Numbered from the stretch's first letter, positions 23,914 through 32,375 are shown. The stretch: 64,000 nucleotides of DNA from an uncultured Lachnospiraceae bacterium (GCA_910589105.1 CAJUST010000002.1:154970-218969), one strand, 5' to 3'. Made by a program: numbers and translations. Notes: generated by a model from the sequence alone, not told the origin.

Positions 23914-24126
23914 ATGGCAAGTTCAAACAGAACAAATAGAGTTGAGGTACCTGAAGCAAAAGAGGCATTAAACCGTTTCAAACAGGAAGTGGCTTCTGAA
24001 ATTGGCGTTCCTTTAAAGGAAGGTTACAACGGTGATCTTACTTCTGCGCAGGCAGGCTCCATCGGCGGAGAAATGGTTCGTAAAATGATCCGCAGCCAGG
24101 AAGAAAAAATGTCTGCTTCCAAGTAA
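23914..24126 (+). CDS. Alpha/beta-type small acid-soluble spore protein
   Basis: The 70-residue protein has both SASP signatures: the germination-protease site region KQEVASEIGVPLKEGYNGDL (cleavage normally between Glu and Ile) and the DNA-binding C-terminal SIGGEMVRKMIRSQEE. These proteins coat forespore DNA and are degraded at germination. GGAGGTG at 23901-23907 defines ATG 23914. A sigma-G-like promoter upstream and a terminator downstream make it a single-gene forespore transcript. It shows that the organism forms spores. Confidence 0.96.
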   Translation: MASSNRTNRVEVPEAKEALNRFKQEVASEIGVPLKEGYNGDLTSAQAGSIGGEMVRKMIRSQEEKMSASK

Positions 24127-24163
24127 TTCGGCTGAAATGAAAGTTCGGCGAATGCAATGAAAA

Positions 24164-24207
24164 AGGGCGGAGTACGAAGCGATGGGGTTTCGTATTCCGT
24201 CTTTTTG
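24164..24207 (+). terminator. Rho-independent terminator after the SASP gene
   Basis: A 15-bp stem (24166-24180 with 24187-24201, several wobble pairs), a 6-base loop and five T residues. Confidence 0.82.
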
Positions 24208-24315
24208 TTTGAGTGTTTGAAGAATACATAACAAAGACGCTCCTGCCAGGATATAGCATGAAGTGAGGCAAGAGGCAGTAGAGTTTTATTGAATTTTTCT
24301 TGAAATCTTACAGAA

Positions 24316-24359
24316 GTGAAATGGAGTTAAAATTGTAGAAATGAAACGGAGATAAAATT
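24316..24359 (+). repeat. Two 19-base direct repeats in front of a promoter
   Basis: Copies at 24316-24334 and 24341-24359 match at 16 of 19 positions (core AARYGGAGWTAAAATT) and are offset by 25 bases. The second ends three bases before the -35 of the methyltransferase promoter, suggesting an activator site. The rest of the gap 24208-24315 shows nothing. Confidence 0.4.
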
Positions 24360-24362
24360 AAT

Positions 24363-24391
24363 TTGTAAAAGTCAGGGCGCGTTGGTATAAT
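24363..24391 (+). promoter_or_regulatory. Promoter for the rRNA methyltransferase gene
   Basis: TTGTAA (24363-24368), 17-base spacer, perfect TATAAT (24386-24391). Confidence 0.78.
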
Positions 24392-24428
24392 GGATAAGAT
24401 AGGATATTTTGGTTGGACGGGGGATGTT

Positions 24429-25238
24429 ATGATTACGAGTATGGCGAATGCGCAGGTGAAACAGCTAGTTGTATTGGGAAAAAAAGGGAAGGAACGCGCT
24501 AAACAGGGGCTTTTTGTAGTGGAAGGCAAAAAGATGTTAAAAGAGGCGCCTAAAGAATGGATTAAAAAGATTTATATAGCGGAATCTTTCTCGCCGGAGA
24601 CGGGTTTCCTTGAACAATTTGTGGGATTTGCGATGGAAACGCTTTCCGATGCGGTATTTCAGGCGGTAAGCGATACGAAAACGCCCCAAGGGATTTTGGG
24701 CGTTCTTGAAATGCCAAAATGGGATTTACAGAAAATGTTTTCGGATTCAAACGCCTGTTTCCTTTTGCTGGAGGGGATACAAGATCCGGGAAATTTAGGG
24801 ACGATGCTTCGAATGGGGGAAGCGGCGGGAGTTACCGCTGTCATTGCAGATAAAACGACGGCAGACGTTTTTCATCCAAAGACGGTCCGTTCCACGATGG
24901 GAAGTGTGTACCGGATGCCTTTTTTTGCCGTAGAGGATTTTCATGAGATGCTTTTTAGTTTAAAACGGCAGGGAATTGCGATCTATGCGGCGTGTTTACA
25001 AGGTAAGAGAATGTATGATGAGCCGGATTATAAGGGAAATTGCGCGTTTTTAATTGGGAATGAGGGAAACGGGCTAAAAGGAGATACATTGGCGTTAGCG
25101 GACGAGTGGATTCGCATTCCAATGGAGGGAAGCGCGGAATCATTGAATGCGGCCGTTGCCGCGGCGGTTTTGGCATATGAAGCGAACAGGCAAAGAAGGA
25201 GAGAAAAAAATGTTTCGGTTATGGGCAAAAGAGATTAA
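24429..25238 (+). CDS. SpoU/TrmH family RNA 2'-O-ribose methyltransferase
   Basis: The 269-residue protein has an N-terminal substrate-binding domain (ITSMANAQVKQLVVLGKKGKER, FVVEGKKMLKEA) and a SPOUT methyltransferase domain with the three trefoil-knot motifs: LLEGIQDPGNLGTMLRMGEA, FLIGNEGNGLKGD and IRIPMEGSAESLNAAVAAAV. It should methylate a ribose 2'-OH in rRNA or tRNA using AdoMet. ATG 24429, preceded by GGGGGATG, is chosen over ATG 24390, which lies in the promoter -10. The next small gene overlaps its end by 29 bases. Confidence 0.9.
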   Translation: MITSMANAQVKQLVVLGKKGKERAKQGLFVVEGKKMLKEAPKEWIKKIYIAESFSPETGFLEQFVGFAMETLSDAVFQAVSDTKTPQGILGVLEMPKWDLQKMFSDSNACFLLLEGIQDPGNLGTMLRMGEAAGVTAVIADKTTADVFHPKTVRSTMGSVYRMPFFAVEDFHEMLFSLKRQGIAIYAACLQGKRMYDEPDYKGNCAFLIGNEGNGLKGDTLALADEWIRIPMEGSAESLNAAVAAAVLAYEANRQRRREKNVSVMGKRD

Positions 25239-25476
25239 GGGCAATCGTCTGGTAAGGGATATGACAGTGGAAAACGATTCCTGCGATACGAGGACGCATA
25301 AAGTGTTTGGGGCGTTAGAAGAAGTGTGCGGCGCCTTTGATTTAGGAAAGCCGATTTGGCTCAATGTCAATGTCAATGATTTTAAGCGCCATGCGAAAAC
25401 GAGGTTTACGCAGGATTGTTTTATTGAGGAGATTGCGTTTGATTATTTAGAAATTCAGGTAATCGAGGAGGATTAG
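25210..25476 (+). CDS. Conserved-looking small protein of unknown function
   Basis: The 88-residue, mixed-charge soluble protein begins MFRLWAKEIKGNRLVRDMTV and ends in an acidic tail. Its centre has KPIWLNVNVNDFKRHAKTRF, rich in basic and aromatic residues. AAGGAGA at 25195-25201 with an 8-base spacer and the overlap with the methyltransferase gene support real translation. I recall similar proteins in clostridia but know no function. The context, coupled to an RNA methyltransferase, hints at RNA-related work; this is only inference. Confidence 0.75.
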   Translation: MFRLWAKEIKGNRLVRDMTVENDSCDTRTHKVFGALEEVCGAFDLGKPIWLNVNVNDFKRHAKTRFTQDCFIEEIAFDYLEIQVIEED

Positions 25477-25519
25477 AGGCGGCGGCAACTATTAAGAATT
25501 TGTGAAATTCTTCCAAATA

Positions 25520-25550
25520 GTGACAATTTGCGTTTGGATTGCGCTATAAT
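25520..25550 (+). promoter_or_regulatory. Promoter for the relQ-like gene
   Basis: TATAAT at 25545-25550 is perfect; the -35 is GTGACA at 25520-25525 with a long 19-base spacer. Confidence 0.55.
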
Positions 25551-25598
25551 ATAGAAATCAGGACGAATTTGAAATATAGATTTGGGAGGTTTTAAGAA

Positions 25599-26249
25599 AT
25601 GAATCAACAGGCCCAAACATTTGGGATTGGAGAAGATGTAGATAGTTGGAAAACCGTTATGCTGATTTATAACAGCGCATTAAAAGAAGTCGGGACGAAA
25701 TTGGAAATTTTAAACGATGAGTTTCAGCATGTGCATCAGTATAATCCGATTGAATATATTAAATCCAGAATTAAATCGCCAGAGAGCATCGTCAAGAAAT
25801 TAAAGCGTCATGGATGTGAAAGCACCATATCTAATATGACGGAATATATCAATGACATAGCGGGCATCCGCATTGTCTGCTCGTTTATTTCCGATATTTA
25901 CCGTATGGCGGAGATGATTGGCAGGCAGAATGATTTAACGGTTGTTTCCGTCAAAGATTATATTAAGCATCCAAAGAGGAGCGGTTATAAGAGTTACCAT
26001 ATGTTGGTGACAATCCCTATTTTTTTATCGGATCGGGTAATAGACACGAAAGTCGAGATACAGATTCGGACGATAGCGATGGATTTTTGGGCGAGTTTAG
26101 AACATAAGATTTATTATAAATTTGAGGGGAATGCGCCAGAGTATATCAGTCAGGAACTAAGGGAATGTTCCGGCATGATTTCTATGCTGGATGCAAAGAT
26201 GTTAAGCTTAAATGAAGCCGTTGGCAAGACGAAAGATGAGAAAAAATAA
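25599..26249 (+). CDS. relQ: Small alarmone synthetase, RelQ-like GTP pyrophosphokinase
   Basis: The 216-residue protein contains only the RelA/SpoT synthetase domain: SRIKSPESIVKKLKRHG for ATP/GTP binding, DIAGIRIVCSFISDIY, then HPKRSGYKSYHMLVTI and the catalytic VEIQIRTIAMDFWASLEHKI with the conserved Gln and Glu. There is no hydrolase, TGS or ACT domain, so it makes (p)ppGpp-type alarmones without the ribosome. The size fits RelQ/SAS1. It has its own promoter and terminator and GGGAGG ahead of the ATG. Activity is presumably controlled by expression and tetramer allostery, as known for RelQ. Confidence 0.9.
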   Translation: MNQQAQTFGIGEDVDSWKTVMLIYNSALKEVGTKLEILNDEFQHVHQYNPIEYIKSRIKSPESIVKKLKRHGCESTISNMTEYINDIAGIRIVCSFISDIYRMAEMIGRQNDLTVVSVKDYIKHPKRSGYKSYHMLVTIPIFLSDRVIDTKVEIQIRTIAMDFWASLEHKIYYKFEGNAPEYISQELRECSGMISMLDAKMLSLNEAVGKTKDEKK

Positions 26250-26277
26250 AACAGCGGCAGAACCTGCCGCTGTTTTT
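26249..26277. terminator. Terminator between relQ and a convergent gene
   Basis: AACAGCGGCAG and CTGCCGCTGTT pair perfectly over 11 bp with an AAC loop and five T residues. It sits 10 bases from the stop of the minus-strand gene and could serve both. Confidence 0.88.
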
Positions 26278-26286
26278 GAATGCTTA

Positions 26287-26916
26287 TTAAACTGTGTCTT
26301 TTTCCACTGTTTCCGTGTCGGTTTTTTCTGTTCCGTTTTTCCATTCGTCGAACTTTTTCATAACTGCATCGTAAGTTCTCTGGGAAATGTCTGGAAGTTT
26401 TTTGCCCCAGCTTCCAGTTGCCTGTTCGAAGCCTTTTTTGAACGCTTCAATCATCTTGTCTGCTTTAGCGGAATCGCCGCCGCTTAAAGCTTTAGCAAAA
26501 TCCACGATACGGTCAGAAGTCTGTTCTACGCCCCAATAGCCGTCGTCTGCAATATCTTTCTGCGCCTGAGCTTTTACATCGGCAGAAACGGTAAAGTTGC
26601 CGCCTGCCAAAAACTTCCACATGCTGTCAGCTTTGCCGATGGCTGCGCCCTGCTTGGACATCATCTGTTCTACGATGCTCTTCATCTGGGAAATTCTCTT
26701 GTCAGAATCTTCTTTTAATTTCTGGATTAAAGCAGAATTTTTCTTGACATATTCCGTGTTTTTGGTGGAAGATCCTTTCTCGTAGACAACGCCTTCTGTT
26801 TTTGATGCGCTTTCTACCGCCTCTTTGGATGCTTCTTTTTCAGGAGCTTTGGCAGCAGTGTCTGTTTTAGACGCCGGATAATACGAAGAATTATTAATTG
26901 CGCTAATGCTACTCAT
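26287..26916 (-). CDS. Uncharacterised protein, possible flagellar-regulon member
   Basis: The 209-residue soluble protein starts MSSISAINNSSYYPASKTD, with no signal peptide, then a low-complexity Ala/Glu/Lys stretch, a coiled-coil-like region (LIQKLKEDSDKRISQMKSI) and a C-terminal ordered part (IADDGYWGVEQTSDRIVDFA, TYDAVMKKFDEWKNG). AAGGAGGG precedes the chosen ATG. A GCCGATAT box upstream on the same strand equals the flagellar sigma -10. The Ser/Asn-rich N-terminus without a Sec signal resembles some flagellar-exported proteins, but I cannot assign a family. The function is unknown; the motility link is inference from the promoter. Confidence 0.75.
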   Translation of the reverse strand: MSSISAINNSSYYPASKTDTAAKAPEKEASKEAVESASKTEGVVYEKGSSTKNTEYVKKNSALIQKLKEDSDKRISQMKSIVEQMMSKQGAAIGKADSMWKFLAGGNFTVSADVKAQAQKDIADDGYWGVEQTSDRIVDFAKALSGGDSAKADKMIEAFKKGFEQATGSWGKKLPDISQRTYDAVMKKFDEWKNGTEKTDTETVEKDTV

Positions 26917-26973
26917 AATACTTACCCTCCTTGGCATAATAGATTATATCCATATTTCTTGGTATCATTTTTT

Positions 26974-27000
26974 ATATCGGCAAACTGGAAGAATAAGTAA
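26974..27000 (-). promoter_or_regulatory. Candidate flagellar sigma promoter for the uncharacterised minus gene
   Basis: On the minus strand GCCGATAT (complement of 26974-26981) matches the sigma-D/28 -10 fully. About 15 bases upstream the sequence is TTAC, a poor -35. The start codon is 58 bases downstream. Confidence 0.42.
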
Positions 27001-27007
27001 AGTGGAA

Positions 27008-27036
27008 TTGACCTTTTTTTTCAGAAATGGTAAAAT
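27008..27036 (+). promoter_or_regulatory. Promoter for ispE
   Basis: TTGACC (27008-27013), 17-base spacer, TAAAAT (27031-27036), 53 bases before the ATG. Confidence 0.72.
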
Positions 27037-27089
27037 TTTTTCATACAAAACATCGCGGCTTCAAAATAAATAATATGGAGGGAAAGCGA

Positions 27090-27965
27090 ATGGAAAAGAT
27101 AACGTTGAAAGCTCTGGCTAAGATTAATTTAGGGCTCGATGTGATCCGTAAAAGAGAGGACGGATACCATGAAGTCAGAATGATTATGCAGACAATTCAT
27201 TTGTTTGATCAGCTTACGATTGCAAGAACGAAAGAACCGGGAATTAAAATTACGGCGAATTTAGATTTTCTGCCGACAGATGGGAGCAACCTAATTTATA
27301 AGGCGGCGAAACTTTTACAGGATTCCTGCGGGATAGAGGAAGGCGTCCGTGTGGATTTGCGGAAGTATATTCCAATCGCAGCCGGAATGGCTGGCGGGAG
27401 TACGGATGCGGCGGCTGTATTATATGGAATGAATGAATTGTTCCATTTGGGCATGAAACGCAGCCGGCTGATGGAGCTTGGCGTAAAGATAGGCGCAGAC
27501 GTTCCATACTGTCTGATGCGGGGGACGGCATTAGCGGAAGGAATCGGGGAAAAATTAAAAAGCCTGCCGCCCATGCCAAAATGTCCGGTGCTGATAGCGA
27601 AACCTCCGGTCGGCGTTTCGACGAAGTTTGTCTATGAAAATTTGAAATTAGATGAACATACAAGGCACCCGAATATCCGCGCTCAGATAGCCGCAATTAA
27701 AAAACAAGATTTAAGGAAAACTGCAGAATATATGGGCAATGTGTTAGAGACCGTGACGATTCCAAAATATCCAGTGATTGCCGAGATTAAGCGCGCTATG
27801 ATGGAAAACGGGGCGTTAGCTTCGATGATGAGCGGCAGCGGACCGACAGTTTTTGGGCTGTTTGAGCAAGAGGAGCAAGCCCGTATGGCATATGAGCAGA
27901 TGCGTAAATCACAGCTTACGCGCCAGTTGTATTTGACAAGTATTTATAATAACAGAAGACGGTAA
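27090..27965 (+). CDS. ispE: 4-diphosphocytidyl-2-C-methyl-D-erythritol kinase
   Basis: The 291-residue GHMP kinase has the family motifs ALAKINLGLDVIRKREDGYHE with the catalytic Lys/Asp region, the ATP loop PIAAGMAGGSTDAAAVL and the C-terminal ALASMMSGSGPTVFGLF. It phosphorylates CDP-methylerythritol in the MEP route to isoprenoids. GGAGGGAAAG upstream selects ATG 27090; the upstream ATGs at 27027 and 27075 lie in the promoter or the ribosome site. A GntR-family regulator follows after 25 bases and is probably co-transcribed. Confidence 0.95.
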   Translation: MEKITLKALAKINLGLDVIRKREDGYHEVRMIMQTIHLFDQLTIARTKEPGIKITANLDFLPTDGSNLIYKAAKLLQDSCGIEEGVRVDLRKYIPIAAGMAGGSTDAAAVLYGMNELFHLGMKRSRLMELGVKIGADVPYCLMRGTALAEGIGEKLKSLPPMPKCPVLIAKPPVGVSTKFVYENLKLDEHTRHPNIRAQIAAIKKQDLRKTAEYMGNVLETVTIPKYPVIAEIKRAMMENGALASMMSGSGPTVFGLFEQEEQARMAYEQMRKSQLTRQLYLTSIYNNRRR

Positions 27966-27990
27966 ATTTAAGAAGCGACATGGAGGAGTT

Positions 27991-28662
27991 ATGGAAAATT
28001 TAGAGTTGAAATCTGATACGTTTCTACCCCTTCGGGACGTGGTGTTCCATACGTTGCGTGAAGCCATTTTAAAAGGAGATTTAAAGCCGGGAGAACGTTT
28101 GATGGAATTGCAGCTCGCCGAACAGCTTGGCGTCAGCCGCACACCGATCCGTGAGGCGATCCGTATGCTGCAACAGGAAGGGCTGGCGGTTTCTATTCCA
28201 AGAAAAGGCGCAGAAGTTGCAAAAATGATGGAAAAAGACATGGAAGATGTGTTAAAAATCCGGGAAGCGTTGGAGATATTAGCGGCGCAGCTTGCGTGTG
28301 ACACAATGACAGACGAACAGTTTGGCTATTTGGCAGAATTGGAAGACGTATTTGCGCGGGCAGTGAGATCAGATAATCTCAAACAGTTGGCGCAGGCGGA
28401 TATTGATTTTCATGATTTCATCTGTCAGGCGGCAGGAAACAGGAGGCTGACAACGATGCTATCCCATTTGAGGGAACAGATCTACCGTTACCGTGTAGAA
28501 TATCTGAAAGATAAAGAAAATTACCCATGTTTGATAGAAGAACACAAACAGATTCTTTCGGCTTTATTGGCAAAAGACAAGGAATTAGTGGCTGCCAGAA
28601 TAAAAAAACATCTTGAAAATCAACAAAAGGCGGTGAAAGATATTATCCGCAGACAGGAATAA
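27991..28662 (+). CDS. GntR-family transcriptional regulator, FadR/FCD subfamily
   Basis: The 223-residue protein has an N-terminal winged helix (PLRDVVFHTLREAILKGD, LAEQLGVSRTPIREAIRMLQ) and a C-terminal all-helical FCD ligand domain (VLKIREALEILAAQLACD, with DIDFHDFICQAAGN supplying the metal-binding Asp/His, and HLREQIYRY). It should repress or activate genes in response to a small organic acid or similar ligand. Its targets are unknown; closeness to ispE looks like simple linkage rather than evidence of isoprenoid control. GGAGG precedes the ATG and a terminator follows. Confidence 0.92.
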   Translation: MENLELKSDTFLPLRDVVFHTLREAILKGDLKPGERLMELQLAEQLGVSRTPIREAIRMLQQEGLAVSIPRKGAEVAKMMEKDMEDVLKIREALEILAAQLACDTMTDEQFGYLAELEDVFARAVRSDNLKQLAQADIDFHDFICQAAGNRRLTTMLSHLREQIYRYRVEYLKDKENYPCLIEEHKQILSALLAKDKELVAARIKKHLENQQKAVKDIIRRQE

Positions 28663-28685
28663 AAGGAAAGAAAATGAAAATACTA

Positions 28686-28721
28686 GAAATAGGAATAGAG
28701 ACAGCTCTATTCCTATTTTTT
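28686..28721 (+). terminator. Rho-independent terminator before gerA
   Basis: AAATAGGAATAGAG and CTCTATTCCTATTT form a 14-bp stem with a 4-base loop and run into T residues. It ends 3 bases before the first gerA ATG. Confidence 0.9.
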
Positions 28722-28723
28722 GT

Positions 28724-30229
28724 ATGGATGTGAAAAATATGGAAAAAGAATTGTACAAAAATAAACAGGCGTTTCTGTCCCTTTTGGGTGAGTCGGCAGA
28801 TATTAAAAAGAAGTCGATGCAGCTTGGGAAAGATAAAGATATAGACTGTTTTATAGCTTATGTGGAAGTGACGGGCGGCAGTTTTTTATTTGAGAGCACC
28901 GTAATCGGAAAGTTGTTAAACCAGTTCTGCTTAATGTCAAAAAAAGAAATTTATGAAGCGCTTGAAAAAAATGCGCTTGGAATTTCCGATATGACGGCAT
29001 TCGATACGGTGGAGGAAGCGGCGGATATGCTGTTTACCGGAGACGTTATTCTCTTTGTGGACGGATTTGATAAGGCGGTGAAAATACCGGACAAAGGATA
29101 CCCCGCCATGCCTGTCCAAGAGCCGCAGTCAGAAAAAGTAATACGGGGTTCTAGGGAAGGGTTTGTCGATTCCATTAAAGTGAATACGGCGTTAATCCGC
29201 AAGCGGCTTCGGACGCCAAAAGTAAAAGTAAAAGAATTGAAAGCAGGGACAAGGTCAAAGACAAATGTCGATCTCGTCTATATGGAGGATTTAGTCTATC
29301 CAAGCTTGTTAAAAGAAATTGAGGACAGGATCAGCCGTTATGAAATTGACGGCGTGTTAGACAGCGGGATACTCGAACAATTATCAGAAGAAAAATGGTA
29401 TTCGCCTTTTCCACAGTTTCAAACGACACAGAGGCCGGATCGCGCGTCTATGGCTATATTGGAAGGGCGTATTGTGCTGTTATCGGATAATTCGCCGACG
29501 GCTTTGATTTTGCCGACCGATTATAATTCATTTATCAAGACAAGCGACGATTATTATAACCGCTGGGAAATTGCATCGTTTGGGCGGCTGATCCGATATT
29601 TGGCGGCATTTTTTGCAATGACGGTTCCGGCGTTTTATCTGGCAGTGACAAATTTCCATACGCAGATTTTACCGACGACACTTCTGTTGTCATTTGCCGC
29701 AGCAAGACAGGGCGTCCCGTTTCCGGCAGTCGTGGAAGTTCTGCTTATGGAAATTGCGTTTGAGCTTCTGCGGGAAGCCGGTGTGCGGCTTCCGGGGGCG
29801 ATGGGCAATACAATCGGGATTGTCGGAGGGCTTATTATCGGGCAGGCGGCAGTGGAAGCAAACATTGTAAGCCCGATTGTCGTAATCGTGGTAGCGTTTA
29901 CGGCGTTATGTTCGTTTGCCATACCGAACGAAGAATTTGCGACGGCGTTCCGTTTACTGAAGTTTGGTTTTATCCTGCTTTGTTCTTGGCTGGGGTTTTA
30001 CGGCCTTTTGTTTGGCCTGCTGTTACTTTTGGTGCATCTCTCCCATTTGAAAAGCTTCGGGATACCGTATCTTATGCCGTTTGTCGGGGCGGATTTAAAC
30101 GGATATGAAGATGAGCGGGATTCTTTGATCCGTCTGCCGTTGTTTCTTATGCGGCGGCGGCCCATTTATTCAAAAAGAAACCAGAGAATACGTTTGAGAA
30201 AGAAGGGCGCAGATGTTTTCGAAAAATAA
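28724..30229 (+). CDS. GerA-family spore germination receptor subunit A
   Basis: The 501-residue protein has the GerA layout: a long soluble N-terminal domain (about 1-280), the conserved ENPSP-region equivalents (GSREGFVDSIKVNTALIRKRLR and YNRWEIASFGRLIRYLA), then five or so transmembrane helices (about 290-455) and a basic tail. With B and C subunits it forms the inner-membrane germinant receptor. The start is uncertain: ATG 28724 lies three bases after a terminator and has no ribosome site, and ATG 28739 has only a weak GGATG. The gene overlaps the next one by 17 bases. Confidence 0.9.
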   Translation: MDVKNMEKELYKNKQAFLSLLGESADIKKKSMQLGKDKDIDCFIAYVEVTGGSFLFESTVIGKLLNQFCLMSKKEIYEALEKNALGISDMTAFDTVEEAADMLFTGDVILFVDGFDKAVKIPDKGYPAMPVQEPQSEKVIRGSREGFVDSIKVNTALIRKRLRTPKVKVKELKAGTRSKTNVDLVYMEDLVYPSLLKEIEDRISRYEIDGVLDSGILEQLSEEKWYSPFPQFQTTQRPDRASMAILEGRIVLLSDNSPTALILPTDYNSFIKTSDDYYNRWEIASFGRLIRYLAAFFAMTVPAFYLAVTNFHTQILPTTLLLSFAAARQGVPFPAVVEVLLMEIAFELLREAGVRLPGAMGNTIGIVGGLIIGQAAVEANIVSPIVVIVVAFTALCSFAIPNEEFATAFRLLKFGFILLCSWLGFYGLLFGLLLLLVHLSHLKSFGIPYLMPFVGADLNGYEDERDSLIRLPLFLMRRRPIYSKRNQRIRLRKKGADVFEK

Positions 30230-32372
30230 TAAAATTTCCAAACGCCAGATGTTCCGCCTTCTGACATATGATTTGATGGGCATTGGGACGCTTTTGCTTC
30301 CTGCCGCGCTTGCAAAAGCGACAGAACGGAATGGGATGCTGTCCATTCTTACGGGCATAGCCGCGGGCTTGGGGTATTGTATGATAATCGGGTGGCAGGT
30401 TTCTCTGATGGAAGAAGGAGAGAGTTACCCGAAGTATTTAAAACGCTGTTTTGGAAAAGTGTTAGGCGCGGCGCTTCTTTTCTTTTATGTGTTGTATTAT
30501 TTGTGTCTGGGAGGCTATACGTCTTATATTTTCGGCCATTTAATGGTGACAGATTTATTAAAAGAACAGTCCTTTTACTGGATTACGGCAGGGATACTTT
30601 TTCTTTGCGTGTATGGAATTTTGCAGGGGATTGAGGGAAGGGCCAGAATCTATGAAATCTTGTTTTGGTTTTTAATGGCGCCGCTTTTTCTTATGCTGTT
30701 TTTTGCGGCAAGGGATATTGAACTGCCGCGTTTATTTCCGTTGTTTACGAATGACGCAAATGAGATTTTAACAGGAAGTTATTTTTGTTTTGAGATGTTT
30801 TCCCTGACAGGCGTCGCTTTGTACCTTGTTCCGTTTGCCAAGAAAAAAGAGTCTATCCGCGGAGCCTGTGTAGGGGCTGTTTTATTCAGCGGCGCAGTTT
30901 TATTTGCCCTGTTTGTGGTTTTGCAGGGCATGTTTGGGACTTCCTCGATGGAAGCGTTGGAATATCCAGCTGTGACGCTGATGAGCATGATTCAGATTCC
31001 GGGCGGGTTTTTACAGCGTCAGGATGCGCTTATGGTGGCAATTTGGTTTTTTACCGTTTTTGCGTTATTAAGCAGCAGCATGTTTTACACAGCGGAAAAT
31101 CTGAAGGAATTTTCTTCAGGAAAAAAGGAGAAATGGTGGATTGCTTTTGCGGCTTTTGCATTTTTCGGGATTGCAGTGTTTAGTTACCGTTCCGCAGATT
31201 TTACAAAAATACTCAATCGGTTATTTTTATACGCAGGGACGCCGCTTGCCGTTTTGATTCCTTTGTTTGCGGGCGTGGCGCAAAAACTGAAAGGGAAGGG
31301 GAAACATGCTGCGCTTGCATCTGTGCTGTTAGGGATTACGCTGTTGTTTTCCGGATGCAGTACGATGGAGCTTGAGAACCGGATTTTTCCGCTGGCAATG
31401 GGCTTAGATAAGCAAGAGGATTCCTGCCGGATTAGTTTTAAATTTCAGGATTTGTCAAAAGTGGCAGATGAAAATGCCGAAAGTTCAAGCAAAACAGATT
31501 TTTATATACAGGACAAAGACTTTTTCACGGGTGTGTCAAAGTATGCGAACAATACCAATAAAATTATGGATTATAACCATTTAAAGGCGCTTGTATTATC
31601 AAAAGAGTTTGTGGAAGATTTGCCGGCGCTCAAAACCTTTTTAGAGATTTGCGGAAAAGAGGATTTAATTGCGAGAAATACGCTTATCTTTATGTCGGAA
31701 AATGCGGCGGAAATTTTGGCGCTGGACGAAAACTTAGATACGGCGGTAGGCAGTTATTTAGAAGAAATGATGGAGAGCAGGGAAGATTACAAATTAAAAA
31801 CGGCTGTGACGCTTGGGGACTTATACAACGAAGCGGCAAATAAAGAACAGCTTCTTCTTATTCCAGTTCTTGCAGAATCCGGCGGGCTTCCGGTTATCCG
31901 CAATTACTATGCGTTTTCTTATGGAGAGCCAAAAGGGGAAATTGGCGTTTCAGAGGCGGTGTTATCTTATCTTTGTCAGGGGAGCATTAAAAAACTGGCA
32001 TTCTCTTTAGAAGACAAAACCCCTGTTTCAATTAACCGCATCCGCACGAAAGAGGATTTTTTGGGAAAAGAAAAATTGTTGTATTGCAATAAAATCCGTT
32101 TGGAAGCGGTCGTAGAACAGGATATGGACACAGGAAGCGGCGGGGGCGATAAAATCAAACGGCAGTTAGAAGAACTCTTTTTAACGGAATTGAACGAGAG
32201 CGCGAGAAGGCTTTTGAATGCGCCAAAGATTGATTTGACAAACAGTTTTTATAAGCTTGGAATGTATGACAGGGAAAAATATGAAATGTACCAGTCGGAT
32301 ACGCAGGCTTTTCTGGATAAACTGCAATTCCAATTTGAAGTGGAAGTAATTTTGGTAAATGAAAGAGGATAG
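30213..32372 (+). CDS. Fused germination receptor: GerAB permease plus GerAC lipoprotein domain
   Basis: The single 719-residue frame joins two normally separate subunits. Residues 1-365 hold about ten hydrophobic helices of the spore-germination permease (QMFRLLTYDLMGIGTLLLPAAL at the start). After a basic stretch (KLKGKGKHAA) an eleventh helix ends in LLFSGCSTMEL, a lipobox with Cys382. Residues 383-719 match Ger(x)C proteins (NRIFPLAMGLDKQ, SFKFQDLS, GSIKKLAFSLEDKTPVSINRI). Ten permease helices end inside, so the extra helix places the GerAC part outside, as required. Lipid attachment or cleavage at Cys382 is possible. AAGAAGGG precedes ATG 30213. Confidence 0.88.
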   Translation: MFSKNNKISKRQMFRLLTYDLMGIGTLLLPAALAKATERNGMLSILTGIAAGLGYCMIIGWQVSLMEEGESYPKYLKRCFGKVLGAALLFFYVLYYLCLGGYTSYIFGHLMVTDLLKEQSFYWITAGILFLCVYGILQGIEGRARIYEILFWFLMAPLFLMLFFAARDIELPRLFPLFTNDANEILTGSYFCFEMFSLTGVALYLVPFAKKKESIRGACVGAVLFSGAVLFALFVVLQGMFGTSSMEALEYPAVTLMSMIQIPGGFLQRQDALMVAIWFFTVFALLSSSMFYTAENLKEFSSGKKEKWWIAFAAFAFFGIAVFSYRSADFTKILNRLFLYAGTPLAVLIPLFAGVAQKLKGKGKHAALASVLLGITLLFSGCSTMELENRIFPLAMGLDKQEDSCRISFKFQDLSKVADENAESSSKTDFYIQDKDFFTGVSKYANNTNKIMDYNHLKALVLSKEFVEDLPALKTFLEICGKEDLIARNTLIFMSENAAEILALDENLDTAVGSYLEEMMESREDYKLKTAVTLGDLYNEAANKEQLLLIPVLAESGGLPVIRNYYAFSYGEPKGEIGVSEAVLSYLCQGSIKKLAFSLEDKTPVSINRIRTKEDFLGKEKLLYCNKIRLEAVVEQDMDTGSGGGDKIKRQLEELFLTELNESARRLLNAPKIDLTNSFYKLGMYDREKYEMYQSDTQAFLDKLQFQFEVEVILVNERG

Positions 32373-32375
32373 TTG

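Noticed and set aside
24378..24400. A tRNA-like stretch (GCGCGTTGGTATAATGG)
   Set aside because: It resembles the start of a tRNA D-arm, but no acceptor, anticodon or T-arm pairing follows; the TATAAT is a promoter -10.
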